Assembly (NCBI GenBank): GCA_963580285.1
Contig: CAUZLF010000697.1
Coordinates: 1 to 64,000, forward strand
Source of the DNA: Lucinisca nassula
Taxonomy: Eukaryota; Mollusca; Bivalvia; Lucinida; Lucinidae
DNA length: 64,000 bases
Direction: 5' to 3'
Part shown: positions 40,971 through 54,808 of the stretch, one piece after another
How positions within the stretch are numbered: the first letter of the stretch is position 1
Layout of the letters: each line of letters starts with the position of its first letter
Made by a program: the position numbers and the translations under genes
The notes under the pieces: model-generated
Seen by the model: only the letters and a program-made list of their open reading frames with translations
What the model was told of the DNA's origin: nothing
The model's database searches: none

Positions 40971-43733
40971 TAGCTCACCAGAGCCAAAGGCCTGGGGGAG
41001 CTTATAGGATAGGCAGTTGTCCGTCGTTGTCGTTGTCGTCGTCGTCTGGCGTTAACATTTTCAAACGACATCTCCTCTGAAGCCACTGGGCCGATTGAGT
41101 CCAAATTTCATTTGTAGCATCCTTGGGCTTGGGGATTGAAAGTTTGTGTTTTTTATGAAAATTGGCCCATTAGTTTGGTTGCTATAGCAACTTAGAGCTC
41201 CCATAGACTTATAATGGGGAAAATTGAAAAATGGCATTAACTGCCAAGCCTTTGCAGATATTGGAACAAAACTTTCATAGAAATGTTCCTTAAGCAATCT
41301 AGTATCTACCATATGATTTTAGGCCTACTGCTCAATTTTAATGGTTGCCATGGAAACCAAAATGCAAAAAATAGAAAAAAAAATACTTAAAAATCATCTC
41401 CTCACGAACCATATGCTCTATGAGGCTGAGACTTACTGAAAAAATTCTCCATATTAGCCTCAACGGGTTTTGTGTTTTTTATGGAATTCGGCTTTTTAGA
41501 TTGGTTGCTATGGCAACTTAAGAGTTTCCATTGACTTTTATTTGCCTTATATCTCAGAAACCTTACAGATCCCAACCCCTAAACCATATATATTCTTGTT
41601 CCTTATGATAAGATGCATTAAGTGACACCAACCTGGGGGTCCCCCGGGATGTGCCGGGGACATGCCCTGCCCCCTCTATTTTATAAAATGCCATTTATCT
41701 CAGAAACCATTCAGATCCCCACCCTTAAACTATATATATTCTTGTTCCTTATGCTAAGATGCATTAAGTGACACCAACCTTGGGGTCCCCCCGGGATGTG
41801 CCGGGGACATGCCCCACCCCCTCCACTTCATAAAATGCCATTTATCTCAGAAACCATTGAGATCCCCACCCCTAAACCATATATATTCTTGTTCCTTATG
41901 ATAAGACACATTCAGTGATACCAACATTGGGGTCTCTCTGGGGTGCACTGGGGCCATGCCCCACCCTTCCACTTCATAAATGTCATATATCTCAGAAACC
42001 ATTCAGATCCCCACCCCTAAACTATATATATTCTTGTTTCTTATGATAAGACGCATTCAGTGACACCAATCTGAGGGTCCCCTAGGATGTGGCGGGGCTT
42101 ATGCCCCACCCCCTCCACTTCGTAAAAGGCTGAATATCTCAGAAACCATTCAGATCCCCACCCCTAAACCATTTAAATTCTTTTTCCTTATGATAAGACG
42201 CATTCAGTGATACCAACCTTAGGGTCTCCCTTGCCGCACGGGGGCTATGCCCGACCCCTCCACTTCATAAAAGGCCCAATATCTCAGAAACCGTTCAGAT
42301 CCCCACCCCTAAACCATATAAATTCTTGTTCCTTATGTTAAGATGCATTCAGTGATACCAACCTAAGGATCTCCCAGGCCGCACCAGGGCTATGCCCTAA
42401 CCTTCCACTTCATAAAAGGTGATATATCTCGGAAACCCTTCAGATCCCCACCCCAAAACCATGTATATTCTTGTTTCTTATGAAAAGAGGCATTCAGTGC
42501 CACCAATCTGGGGGTCCCCTAGGATGTGCCAGGGCCATGCCGCACCCCCTGCACTTAGTAAAAGCCCAATATCTCAGAAACCGTTCAGATCCCCACCCCT
42601 AAAGCATATAAATTCTTGTTACTTATGATAAGTAGCATTCAGTGATACCAATCTAAGGGTTTCCCGGGCTGCACGGGGGCTGTGCCCCACAACTCCACTT
42701 CATAAAAGGTGATACGTCTTGGAAACCATTCAGATCCCCATCCCAAAACCATATATATTCTTGTTTCATATGATAAGACACATTCATTGAAACCAACCTG
42801 AGAGTCCTCTGGGATGTGCCCGGGCCATGCCCAACCCCCTCCACTTCGTAAAAGGCTCAATATCTCAGAAACCATTCAGAACCCCCACCCCTAAACCATA
42901 TATATTCTTGTTCCTTATGATGAGACACATTCAGTGATACCAACCTAGGGGTCTCTGGGGGTGTGCTGGGGCTATGCCCCACCCTTCCACCTCATAAAAT
43001 GCAATATATCTCAGAAACTGTTCAGATCCCCACCCCTAAAATATGTATATTTGTGTTCCCTATAATAAGACTCATTCACTCACATCAATGCGTCTATGTG
43101 CTAGGGCAACATGCTGATGCCATGGCCCACGCCTCTACTTCATAAAAGGCCATATATCTCAGACACCATTAAGATCCCCACCTCATAAACATATATATTA
43201 TTGTTTCTTATGATTAGACACATTCAGTCACACAAACTTGGTGGTCCACAGGGGCCATTCCTCTCCTCATCATTTCATAAGAGGGCCTCATATCTTGGAA
43301 ACTGTTCATATCCCCACCCCTAAACAATATATTTTCTTGGTCCTTATTATAAGACACATTCAGCGACAACAATCTTGGCTTTCCTGGGGTCTGCCAGGGC
43401 TATGCTCCAACCCCTTCGCAGCTTAAAAGGCCTTATATCTCAGGAACAGTACACATCCCAACCCCTAAACCATATATATTCATGTGCCTTATGATAAGAT
43501 GGATTCAATGATACCATTCGGGGCTCTGTTGGGTCCATGTCTCATCCTTCCTCCTCATAAAAGGCCTAATATTTCAGATACAGAGTCCACATGGGTGCTC
43601 ATTTTGAAATTGGGGTTTGTTTGGGAGACTTTATAATCAATAAATTAAAACCTGAAACCATACATGGCTGCCAGTGGGCAGTGTCCGCCTGAGTTCTGGT
43701 GAGCATTGTGGCCCATGGGCCTCTTGTTTTTGA
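40971..43733 (+). mobile_element. Helentron-like element, complete, 145-bp body
   Basis: Head TTAGCTCACCAGAGCC ... GGGGGAGCTTATAG and a GTCGTC run. About 14 units; ATCTCAGAAACC recurs at 41551, 41697, 41844, 41989 and so on. Tail TTCTGGTGAGCATTGT, hairpin GGCCCATGGGCC, TCTTGTTTT (43694-43731). Confidence 0.85.
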
Positions 43734-43780
43734 CATTGTCATCACTGTAGCCCCTTCAGTTTTGATTGGATCTTCTTGTT
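43734..43780 (+). repeat. Fragment of the 160-bp body (28806 element type)
   Basis: 'ttgtcatcactgtagcccct' and 'tcagttttgattggatctt', as in the 28.8-30.4 kb element, sandwiched between a tail and a head. Confidence 0.75.
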
Positions 43781-45985
43781 AGCTCACCTGTCACGTAGTG
43801 AGAAGATGAGCTTTTGGGATCATTTTTGTCCGTCATTCGTTTTGTGTGCGTCCGTCAGTGTGTGCGTGCGTAAACAATTTCTTCAAACGATATCTTCTCC
43901 TAAACCACTGATCAGATTTTGACCAAACTTCACAGGAATGATCCTGAGGTGGTCCCCTTTCATAGTTGTTCAAATGGTTCTAGTCCGTTACACATCTAGG
44001 TCACAGGAGCCAAAAATAGATTTTTTTCACCAAAAACTTAAAAAATCTTCTTCTCTGAAACACCAAGGCCCAGGTCTTTGATATTTAGTATGAAGCTTCA
44101 TCTAGTGGACCCCTACGAAGATTGTTCAAATTATAGTGCTGGGGCCAAAAATGCCCCCGCCCCGGGGCCCTTTGGTTTTACATGGGCTTATATAGGGAAA
44201 ATCTTTAAAAATCTTCTTCTCTGAAACCGCACGGCCCATATCTTTGATATTTGGTATGAAGCTTCGTCTAATCGCCCCCTTCCGAGATGTTCAAATTATA
44301 GTGCTGGGGCCAAAAATGCCCCCGCCCGGGTCCCTTTGGTTTTACATGTGCTTATATAGGGAAAATGTTTAAAAATCTTCTTCTCTGAAACCACAAGTCC
44401 CAGGTCTTTGCTATTTGGTATGAAGCTTCATCTAGTGGACCCCTACCAAGATTGTTCAAATTATAGTGCTGGGGCCAAAAATGCCCCCGCCCCGGGGCCC
44501 TTTGGTTTTACATGGGCTTATATACGGAAAATCTTTAAAAATCTTCTTCTCGGAAACCACACGGCCCAGGTCTTTGCTATTTGATATGAAGCTTCATCTA
44601 GTGGACCCCTACCAAGATAGTTCAAATTATAGTGCTGGGGCCAAAAATGCCCCCGCCCCGGGGCCCTTTGGTTTTACATAGGCTTATATAAGGAAAATCT
44701 TCAAAAATTCTTCTTCTCTGAAACCGCAAGGCCCAGGTCTGTGATATTTGGTGTGAAGCTTCATCTTGTGGACCTCTACCAAGATTGTTCAAATTATAGC
44801 CCTGGGGCCAAAAGTGCCCCCCGCTCCGGGGCCCTTTGGTTTTACATAGACTTAAGCTTATTGCTTTCACTTCTATTTTTTATATCTATAGGGAAAATCT
44901 TTAAAAATCATCTTCTGTGAAACCACTAGGCCTAGGTCTTTGATATGTGGTGTGAAATTTCATCTATTGGACCTCTATCAAGATTGTTCAAATTATAGCC
45001 CTGGGACCAAAAATGCCCCGCCTTGAGACCATTTGGTTTAACTTAGACTTATATAGGGAAATCTTTAAAAATCTTCTTCTCTTAAACTGCAAGGCCCATG
45101 TCTTTGATATTTGGTATGGAGCTTCATCTAGAGGACCTCTACCAAGATTGTTCAAATTATAGCCCTCAGGCCGCAAATGCCCCTGCCCTGGGGCCCTTTG
45201 GTTTTATATAGACTTATATATAGAGATAATCTTTGAAAATCTTCTTCTCTGAAACAGCAAGGCCCAGGTCTTTGAGATTGGTGTGAAGCTTCATCTAGTG
45301 GACCTCTATCAAGATTGTTTAAATTATAGCCCTGAGGCCAAAAATGTCCCCGCACCGTTACCCACTAGTTTTACATAGGCTTATATTGAAAAAAAAAAAA
45401 CTTTAAAAATCTTCTCGTCTGAAACCAGAAGACCCAGGTCTTTGATATTTGGCGTGAAGCTTTATCTAGTGGACCTCTACTGAGATTGTTCAAATTATAG
45501 CCCTGGCACCAAAAGTGTCCCCACGCCAGGGCCCGCTAGTTTTACATAGGCTTATATAGGGAAAAACTTTAAAAATTTTCTTTTCTGAAACCAGAAGGCC
45601 CAGGTCTTTGATATTTGGTATGAAGCTTCATATAATGGACCACTACAAAGTTTTTTCAAATTATAGCCCTTGGGCCAAGAATGTACTAGAGACACTTATA
45701 CTCAGGTGAGCGATTCAGAGCATATAGCAATGGAAGAGTCCCCCACTAGCATACAATGGTTTAACTGACAACTCAAAAACCCTTTGTCCAATTTCATTCA
45801 AACTTCACAAGAGTATTGCCTAGTTGACCAAACTAACTAAAATAGTTTGCTCCGTGAAATAAGATGGCTGTCAGTGCTATATTTAGAAATCTCTTGAGCC
45901 AGTGATCCCTCTAACATCCACAAGCTATGTCACATCTTGAAGTCAGATGAGCTAGTCAGGGTCATCTTGGCCCTCTTGTATAAAG
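43781..45985 (+). mobile_element. Helentron-like element, 157-bp body, disturbed 3' end
   Basis: Head AGCTCACCTGTCACGTAGTG ... GATGAGCTTTTG. Ten to eleven body units. A first tail begins at 45703 (CAGGTGAGCGATTC) but is cut by a family-1 MITE end (45721-45768). A 146-bp type unit and a second tail (GAGCTAGTC, AGGGTCATCTTGGCCCT, CTTGT) end at about 45980. Confidence 0.7.
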
Positions 45986-47366
45986 TTTTCTTTCCCCTTT
46001 TTTCAGAAAGAAGAAGGCTTGACATTTCATGTGAATCATTTGCTCAGCACTGTTATTGGAAATCTGTACACTATGACCTCTTTACAACACTGTTTTGAAG
46101 GGCCCTATAGATTTGTTTTTATCCCCTCGCACGACCCAGTTGTGAGGGGAATATAGCATTTGTCCCATACGTACGTACTTCTGTGCGATGTACATACTTT
46201 CGTCATCGCTCTAATACCTACATTTTTTGACCGATTTCAATATAACTTCACACACATGTTCCTTATTACAATACCTTGTACCTTGAGCAGTTGGATTTTC
46301 AAGGTTGTGGCCTCAAGGTCAAGGTCACTGGCTATTTTTAGAGAAACTTTGTCATCGCTCTAACACCTACATTTATTCACCAATTTCAATATACCGGTAA
46401 CTTCACACAAATGTTCCTTATGACAATATCTCGAGCGAGTTTGACTTTCAAGGTCTTGGCCTCAAGGTCACTGTGGCTTTTTTTAGAAAAACTTTGTCAT
46501 CGCTCTAGCGCCTACAATTCTTGACTGATTTTAGTATAACTTCACACAAATGCACCTTATGGCAATATCTTGAGTGTGTTGACTTTCAAGGGCGTGGCCG
46601 CAAGGTCAAGGTCACTGGCTATTTTTAGAAAAACTTCGTCATCACTCTAGCACCTACATTTCTTCACTCAAATGTTCTTTAGGACAATATATCAAGCAAG
46701 TTCAATTTTCCAAGTTCGTGGCCTCAAGGTCAAGGTCACTGTGGCTGTTTTTAGAAAAACTTTGTCTTCACTCTAGTACCTACATTTCTCGACCCATTTC
46801 AATATATCTTCACACAAAAGTTCCTTATGACAATATCACAAGCAAGTTGGACTTTCAAGGTCATGGTCTCAAGGTCAAGGTCACTGGCTATTTTTTTAGA
46901 AAAACTTTGTCATCACTCTAGCATCCACATTAATATAACTGCACACAAATGTTCCTTATGAACGAGTTGGACTTTCAAGATCATGGCCTCAAGGTCAGGG
47001 TCACTGTGGCAATTTTAGAAAAACTTTGTCATCGCTCTTGCGCCTACATTTCACAACTGATTTCAATGTAACTTCAAACAAATGTTCCTTATAACAATAT
47101 CTCGAGCGAGTTTGACTCACGGTCCTCGGCTAAAAGTCAAGGTCACTGTTGCTATTCTAGAAAAAAAAATCACCACTTTAGTGCCTATATTTATGGATAG
47201 ATTTTAATATAACTTCACACAAATGTTTGGTATTATAATATTTCGAGCAAGTTCGACTTTCAGGGTCCTGAGTTCAAGGTCAGGGTCACTGTGGCTATTT
47301 TTAGAGAAACTTTGTCATCCCTCTAGTGCCTACATGTATTGATGAAATTTACTATAACTTCACTTT

Positions 47367-47672
47367 TCCGGCCCCCGCCCATTGGGGCTTGAAGAAATAT
47401 ATGGGCTGCATGATGCTTCCACGCAGAGCTAGAACCGACCGCACACGAGTACTGGTAAACTGCTCAGAGGATCTAAGCCTGCCCAGGCAAAGCGGTGCGA
47501 GTCAGTCTGCCCATGCTTATAAACCCTATTGGTTTCATTGGGCGACAGGGCTTGAGATGTAATTTCACCTCAATATCGGGTAAAAGTCCCACAAATTGGA
47601 AGCAACGTCTCCAAAATGACCTATTCAGTGTTGACGGCGACGTTAAACCTCAAATCAAACAAACAAAAATAC
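47367..47672 (+). mobile_element. SINE-like retroposon, full length, 9-bp TSD
   Basis: CGGCCCCCGCCCATTGGGGC to GTGTTGACGGCGACGTTAAA and CAAACAAACAAAAA. CTTCACTTT is duplicated at 47358-47366 and 47673-47681. Confidence 0.9.
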
Positions 47673-47944
47673 CTTCACTTTAATGTCGGAAATCATTATA
47701 TCTCGAGCCAGTTCAACTTTCGGGTCCATGGGCTCAAGGTCAGAGTCACTGTGGCTATTTTTAGAAAAAAAAACATTGTCATCGCTCTAGAGCCTATATG
47801 TATTGATGGATTTTAATTACATGTAAATTTTACACAAATGTTTCAAATGATAACATCTCAAGCAAGTTGGACTTTTGCCATTTCAGTGTTTTCCACACAA
47901 GAATTAGTCCTGTGCAAGGTTTTGTATTGCCTGCAATGCCTTGT

Positions 47945-48130
47945 TAACATGGTTCCAGTTTTGTGGGACTTTTTTCTGACATAGAGATGAAATGACATCT
48001 CAAGCCCTGCCACCCATTGAAACCACTTTGCCTGGGCAGGCTTAGTCCTTCTAAGCAGTTTACCGATACTTAGTTTCAGCTCTGCATGGAAGCATCATGC
48101 AGCCCAATTTATTTCTCCGAGCTGCGAGTG
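47945..48130 (-). mobile_element. SINE-like retroposon, decayed
   Basis: Minus-strand copy: GAGATGAAATGACATCTCAA and GCTCTGCATGGAAGCATCAT are clear. The tail is lost. Confidence 0.75.
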
Positions 48131-48646
48131 GAGTGATGATAGATATAGGTTCAAAGTTTTATTCAGCAATACCCTCACCCATGACCTCAAGGTCAAGGTC
48201 ACAGACTTAGAAATATTTTATGTTTAAGTTTTTAAGATCTCATATATACTATATGATGGATTTGGTTCATATTTGGTATGATGATAAGATTTAGCTCCAA
48301 AGTTTTATTCAGCATTTCCCTGTCCATGAACATGACCTCAAGGTCAAGGTCATGGACTTAGAAATTTTATGTTTAAGTTTTTTACAGCTCATATGGATTT
48401 GGTTTGATAAATACAGGTCCAAAGGTTTTTAAGGCAGTGCTACCACATACGCCCAAAGCTTTAAAGTATTTTTTCAGGCAAGCTATGCTGTCTGATGACA
48501 GCTCTTGTTATAAAACTGTTGTTGGGAACTTACATACCAGAGCTTCATCGTCACACTGTTGATGGTGGTCCTTTACACCTGAACTGCTTTAAAACAGTCC
48601 TACACACTCCAAATTCTATAGGTTGGGGTCCTTAACAACACAGCCT

Positions 48647-51164
48647 CTTTTTAGCTCGCCAGAGCTGAAGGCTCCGGGGGAGCTTATAGTATAGGCAGTG
48701 ATCCGCCGTCCATCGTCTGCATCTGCGTCAACATTTTCAAACGACTTCTCCTCAGAAACTGCTGGGCCAATTGAAACCAAATTACATGTGGAGCCTCTGT
48801 GGGAAGGGGGAACGAAAGTTTGTGCGTGAAGACTGGGTCACATGACCAATATGGCCGCCATGCCCATATATGGTAAAAACATTTAAAAATCTTCTTCTCA
48901 AGAACCGAATAGCCGATGATCTTGAAACTTGGTATGCAGCATCGGGGACTCGGGCCCTACCAACTTTGTTCAAATTATGACCTTTGGTTGACCTTGACCT
49001 GTTTTACGTCAAGGTCAAATTTGGTCACTTAGACATTTGTATGGAAAAAAGGCAAAACAGTGGATTTTTCTGATTGCATGGTAGTTAATGGCATCAGACA
49101 TGGCATTTGCAATCAGCTGAATGGAAGTTTACAAGTTCCAAAGGTCAAGGTCATTTCCCGACCTTTGTCCAGGATGGCTCAGATTCAGTATTTTTATCTT
49201 CTTCTTCACTTAAACTACTCGGCCAATTGAAACCAAATTACATGTGGAGCCTCTATGGAATGGAAGAAAGAAAGTTTGTTCGTGAGGACTGGGTCACATG
49301 ACCAATATGGCCACCATGCCCATATATGGTAAAAACCTTTGAAAATCTTCTTCTCAAGAACCGAACAGCCGATGATATTGAAACTTGGTATGCAGCATCG
49401 GGGACTCGGGCCCCACCAAGTTTGTTCAAATTATGACCTTTGGTTGACCTTGACCTGTTTTATGTCAAGGTCAAATTTGGTCACATAGACATTTGTATGG
49501 AAAAAAGGCAAAACAGTGGATTTTTCTGATTGCATGGTAGCTAGTGGCATCAGAAATGATATTTGCAATCAGCTGAATGGAAGTTTCAAAGGTCAAGGTC
49601 ATTTCCCGACCTTTGTCCAGGACGGCTCAGATTCAGTATTTTCATCGTCTTCACTTAAACTACTCGGCCAATTGAAACCAAATTATATGTGGAGCCTCTA
49701 TGGAATGGGGGAACGAAAGTTTGTTCGTGAGGACTGGGTCACATGACCAATATGGCCACCATGCCCATATATGGTAAAAACCTTTAAAAATCTTCTTCTT
49801 AAGAACCGAATAGCCGATGATCTTGAAACTTGGTATGCAGCATCGGGGACTCGGGCCCTACCAAGTTTGTTCAAATTATGACCTTTGGTTGACCTTGACC
49901 TGTTTTACGTCAAGGTCAAAGTTCGTCACTTTGACATTTGTATGGGAAAAAGGCAAAACAGTGGATTTTTCTGATTGCATGGTAGCTAGTGGCATCAGAA
50001 ATGTTATTCACAATCAGCCGAATGGAAGTTTATAAGGTCCAAAGGTCAAGGTCATTTCCCGACCTTTGTCCAGGACGGCTCAGATTCAGTATTTCCATCT
50101 TCTTCACTTAAACTACTCGGCCAATTGAAATCAAGTTACATGTGGAGCCTCTATGGAATGGGGGAACGAAAGTTTGTTTGTGAGGACTGGGTCACATGAC
50201 CAATATGGCCGCCATGCCCATATATGGTTAAAAACCTTTGAATGTCTTCTTTTCAAAAACCGAATGGTCGATGATCTTGAAACTTGGTATGCAGCATCAG
50301 GGACTCTAGCCCTACCAAGTTTGTTCAAATGATGACTTTTGTTTGACCTTCACCTATTTTATGTCAAGGTCAAATTTGGTCACTTAGACATTTGTATGGA
50401 AAAAAAGGCAAAATAGTGGATATTTCTGATTGCCTGGTAGGCTGTGACATCAAAAATGATATTTTCAGTTAGCTGAATGGATATTTGATCCATTCCAAAG
50501 GTCAAGGTTATTTACTTACCTTTATCCTGGATGCCTCAGATTCAGTTATTTTTTTTATTTTCTTCTCCACTTAAACTGGTGGGATGATTGAAACCAAATT
50601 ACATTTGGAGCCTCTATGGGTAGGGGGAATGAAATTTGTTTGTAAGGACTGGGTCACCTGACCAATGTTGTTTGCCATGCTCATATATGGTAAAAAAATT
50701 TAAGATTTTTTTTCTCAGGAACCAAATAGCTGATGACCTTGAAATTTGGTATGTAGCATTGGGGACTCAGGCCCTACCAAATTTATTCAACTGATGACAT
50801 GTAGCCGGCCTTGACTTGTTTTATGTCAAGGTCAAATTTGGTCACTTAGACATTTGTATCGAAATAAAGCAAGACAGTGGATTTTACTGATTGCATGGCA
50901 GCCAGTCCCATCATAAACAGATGAATGGAAGTTAATCAATTCCAAAGGTCTTTACTGACCTTTGTCTTGGGTAGCTCAGATTCAGTATTTTTATCTTCTT
51001 CTCCAGTAAAAGAGCTCTGCTGATTGAAACCAAATAACATTAAAAGCCTCTATGGGAACATTATTCGTGGTATTGTTGTCACATGACCAAGATGGGCACT
51101 TTGCCTGTATATGGTGTAAACTACATGACGTCTGGTGAGCGTAGTGGCCCATGGGCCTCTTGTT
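48647..51164 (+). mobile_element. Helentron-like element, complete, 450-bp body, inserted in the minisatellite
   Basis: Head AGCTCGCCAGAGCTGAAGGC ... GGGGGAGCTTATAG. Four to five long units: 'gaccaatatggccgccatgc' recurs near 48844, 49291, 49745, 50198 and 50657 (about 450 bp). Each carries TGACCTTGACCTGTTTTA and GTCAAGGTCAAA. Tail TCTGGTGAGCGTAGT, hairpin GGCCCATGGGCC, TCTTGTT. Confidence 0.85.
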
Positions 51165-52069
51165 AAGTCTGTGGTTTAGTGTTCTGTATACTACAGTGGC
51201 TTTTGTAACACTGTTCTTGGGGTCCTATACACCACATTTTTGTAACACTGTTGTTGGAGTCCTACATACTGAAACCTCATATCTTTTGTTGGGGCCCTCC
51301 TTCTCACCCACAACCTTTTTATAATACTGCTGTTTGGATCTTAAACCTCAACCCTTTAAAAAAAACTATTTTATGGGTCCTTACACATGCTGTCTTTATA
51401 ACACTGTTGTTGGGATCCAATACATCACAACCATTACCAAATACTGTTGTTGGGGTTCTTTTCACCAAAATGTCTTTATAACAATATTATTATGTTTGGT
51501 CCTCTTTATAACACTTGTTCTGAGTCCTATACACTGAAACTTCTTTATATCACTTGTTAGGGTCCAATACACCACCTCCTTATCACCCTGTCATTTGGGT
51601 CTCAACACCACAACATATTGATACCACTGTTGTTTGGGTCATACACACAAAAATCTCTTTATTGCACTGTTGTTTGGGTCCTGCACAAAGTCTCTTTATA
51701 ACACTGTTGTTTGGGTCATACACACAGCCGCCTTTTTAATACACTGTTGTTGGAGTCCTACACACAGCAATTTCTTTATAAGACTGTTGTTTTGGTCCTA
51801 CACAAAACAATCTTTTTATTACACTGTTGTTTGGGTACTACAAAAAACAATATCTTTATTACACTGTTGTTTGGGTTCTACAAATATCAACTTCTTTAAC
51901 ACACTGTTGTTACAGTTCTACACACAACAGTCTGTTTGTAACACTGTTGTGAGGGTCTAACACACAACAACATCTTACTTAAACTGTTGTTGGCGTCCTA
52001 CACATAGCAATTTCTTTATAACACTGTTGTTTGGGTGCTACACAGAACAATTTTTTATAACACCTGTTT

Positions 52070-53305
52070 CAGTCCTACACACAACAATCTCTTTATAACA
52101 CTGTTGTTTTGGTCCTGCACACAACAGTCTCTTTATTACACTGTTGTTTGGGTCCTACACACAACAATCTCTTTAATACACTGTTGTTTGGGTCCTACAC
52201 ACAACAATCTCTTTAATACACTGTTGTTAGGGTCCTACACACAACAATCTCTTTAATACACTGTTGTTTGGGTCCTACACACAACAATCTGTTTAATACA
52301 CTGTTGTTTGGGTCCTATACACAACAATCTCTTTAATACACTGTTGTTTGGGTCCTACACACAACAATCTCTTTAATACACTGTTGTTTGGGTCCTACAC
52401 ACAACAATCTCTTTAATACACTGTTGTTTGGGTCCTACACACAACAATCTCTTTAATACACTGTTGTTTGGGTCCTACACACAACAATCTCTTTAATACA
52501 CTGTTGTTTGGGTCCTACACACAACAATCTCTTTAATACACTGTTGTTTGGGTCCTATACACAACAATCTCTTTAATACACTGTTGTTTGGGTCCTACAC
52601 ACAACAATCTCTTTAATACACTGTTGTTTGGGTCCTACACACAACAATCTCTTTAATACACTGTTGTTTGGGTCCTACACACAACAATCTCTTTAATACA
52701 CTGTTGTTTGGGTCCTATACACAACAATCTCTTTAATACACTGTTGTTTGGGTCCTACACACAACAATCTCTTTAATACACTGTTGTTTGGGTCCTATAC
52801 ACAACAATCTCTTTAATACACTGTTGTTTGGGTCCTACACACAACAATCTCTTTAATACACTGTTGTTTGGGTCCTATACACAACAATCTCTTTAATACA
52901 CTGTTGTTTGGGTCCTATACACAACAATCTCTTTAATACACTGTTGTTTGGGTCCTACACACAACAATCTCTTTAATACACTGTTGTTTGGGTCCTACAC
53001 ACAACAATCTCTTTAATACACTGTTGTTTGGGTCCTACACACAACAATCTCTTTAATACACTGTTGTTTGGGTCCTACACAATACACTGTTGTTTGGGTC
53101 CTATACACAACAATCTCTTTAATACACTGTTGTTTGGGTCCTACACACAACAATCTCTTTAATACACTGTTGTTTGGGTCCTACACACAACAATCTCTTT
53201 AATACACTGTTGTTTGGGTCCTACACACAACAATCTCTTTAATACACTGTTGTTTGGGTCCTACACACAACAATCTCTTTAATACACTGTTGTTTGGGTC
53301 CTACA
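52070..53305 (+). repeat. Homogeneous core of the 40-bp minisatellite, about 30 units
   Basis: Units are identical except for scattered GGTCCTACAC / GGTCCTATAC alternation, a GTTGTTAGG variant at 52225 and one unit shortened near 53080. Confidence 0.95.
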
Positions 53306-53371
53306 CACAGCAATCTCCTTATAACAGTGTTATTTGTGTCCTACACACAACAATCTTTTTATTACACTGTT

Positions 53372-54510
53372 CAAGGTTGGCAAAAAGCCGGTCAATATGA
53401 GTATTGACCGGGCCGGTGGTTAAAACCGGTTTTAACCGGTCATTACTGGTCAATACTGGTCGATTGGTGGTCGATTAAATCACTGGAGTATATACCTCTG
53501 TCCTGTTGCTAAACTGGTCTTAAAAGCTTTCCCCCTACATCATGTACATGATGTTAAACTATATTTTCATCACTGAACAAGACAAAATAGTTTTTATTAA
53601 TAACAGTAATTATTTGAGATATCTTTTATTTCATTAAAAGTCTAAAGACATTATTGCTGGTCGATTGACTGAACTGTAGACAGGCCTGGTGTTCTTTTCA
53701 ATTATAATTATTCTTTTTTCCTTTATAGGTTAGATTGATTGTTCATATTTTGATTTACAGGAATATGAATAAGGTGAATGTGTCATGGATTTTGAAGGAT
53801 TTATGAAAGGTCCTTTATTTATTAACCAAACAATATTTGAAGAATCACTGATGTCTTTGTTTATTTAAAAGTATGCAACATGTGTAAATTGCTGTCAAAG
53901 AAAACTAACCCATGCCACTGCAGTGGGTGTGGCAAAGATCTGATTGCTAAATTGACCAATTACATGTCCCTAATAGGGGTATTATAAACTGACACTAGGC
54001 TTCATTCATAATGTGTGAAATTTTGATTTATATGCAATATGGACAGTATCTTATCATCGGTGGGATTCCTTATCATCAAGCTATTACTGAAGGTGTCAAA
54101 AATGAATGAAACCTAAAGACCCAATTTGAACTGCTTCACAATTTTGGAAGATAACAACAACAAAAAAAAAAAAACAGGGCAAGGTGTTGAAGTTAGTGCT
54201 AAGGTCTTAAGACTGATGAGCCATAGACAAAAATGCCTAGGGCAAAAAAAGCCAGAAAGTATTGCTAAGAGACCATTTGAAGAAATAACATCTGAACCTG
54301 AAACTCTATCAAATGATTAGGCTCCAGCAAAGAGAGCAAAACTTCAAAACAGTTTCAGTATCTTTGCTTTTTTAACACTAAAATTATTCAATTGACCACT
54401 CAAAATTTCAATCGACCAGTATTGACCACTTTGGGAGTATTGGCCGGGACGGTTTTAACCGGTTAAAACCACTGGTTAAAACCGCCCCTGGTTTTGACCG
54501 CCCAACCTTG
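53372..54510 (+). mobile_element. Non-autonomous hAT-like element, 8-bp TSD, in the minisatellite
   Basis: CAAGGTTGGC ... GCCCAACCTTG. ACACTGTT is duplicated exactly at 53364-53371 and 54511-54518. Subterminal palindromes AAAACCGGTTTTAACCGGT parallel those of 17205-18746. Internal frames (for example 54126-54320, and a Cys-rich 'CNMCKLL' stretch near 53880) are too short to be called transposase. Confidence 0.9.
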
Positions 54511-54808
54511 ACACTGTTGTTTGGGTCCTACAAACATCAATCTCTTTATTTCACTGTTGTTTGGGTCCTACACACAATAATCCCCTTATAACACTGTTGT
54601 TTGGGTCCTACACACAACAATTTCTTTATTACACGGTTGTTTGGGTCCTACACATAACAATCTCTTTATTACACTGTTGTTTGGGTCCTACACACAACAA
54701 TCCCCTTATAACACTGTTGTTTGGGTCCTACACACAACAATCTCTTTATAACAGTGTTGTTTGTGTCTCTTTAATACACATTTGTTGGGGTTCTTAACAC
54801 AACAATCT

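Larger units (their letters stand above)
46114..48510 (+). mobile_element. Hairpin-headed tandem-body element, 146-bp units, inserted in the minisatellite
   Basis: Head ATCCCCTCGCAC / TTGTGAGGGGAATATAG (46120-46154). Body units with 'tttgtcatcgctctagcgcc' and CTCAAGGTCAAGGTCACTG (for example 46311-46329). Two SINEs are inserted (47367 and 47945). Tail GGCAAGCTATG, CTGTCTGATGACAG, CTCTTGTT (48478-48510). Confidence 0.8.

Noticed and set aside
51251..52256. Overlapping open frames of 60-108 codons with a repeated peptide
   Set aside because: Each follows the 40-bp minisatellite. 40 is not a multiple of 3, so the frames cycle through all phases; it is not a repeat protein.
52070..53305. CRISPR-like look of regular short repeats
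   Set aside because: Units are identical end to end with no unique spacers, and the genome is eukaryotic. It is a minisatellite.
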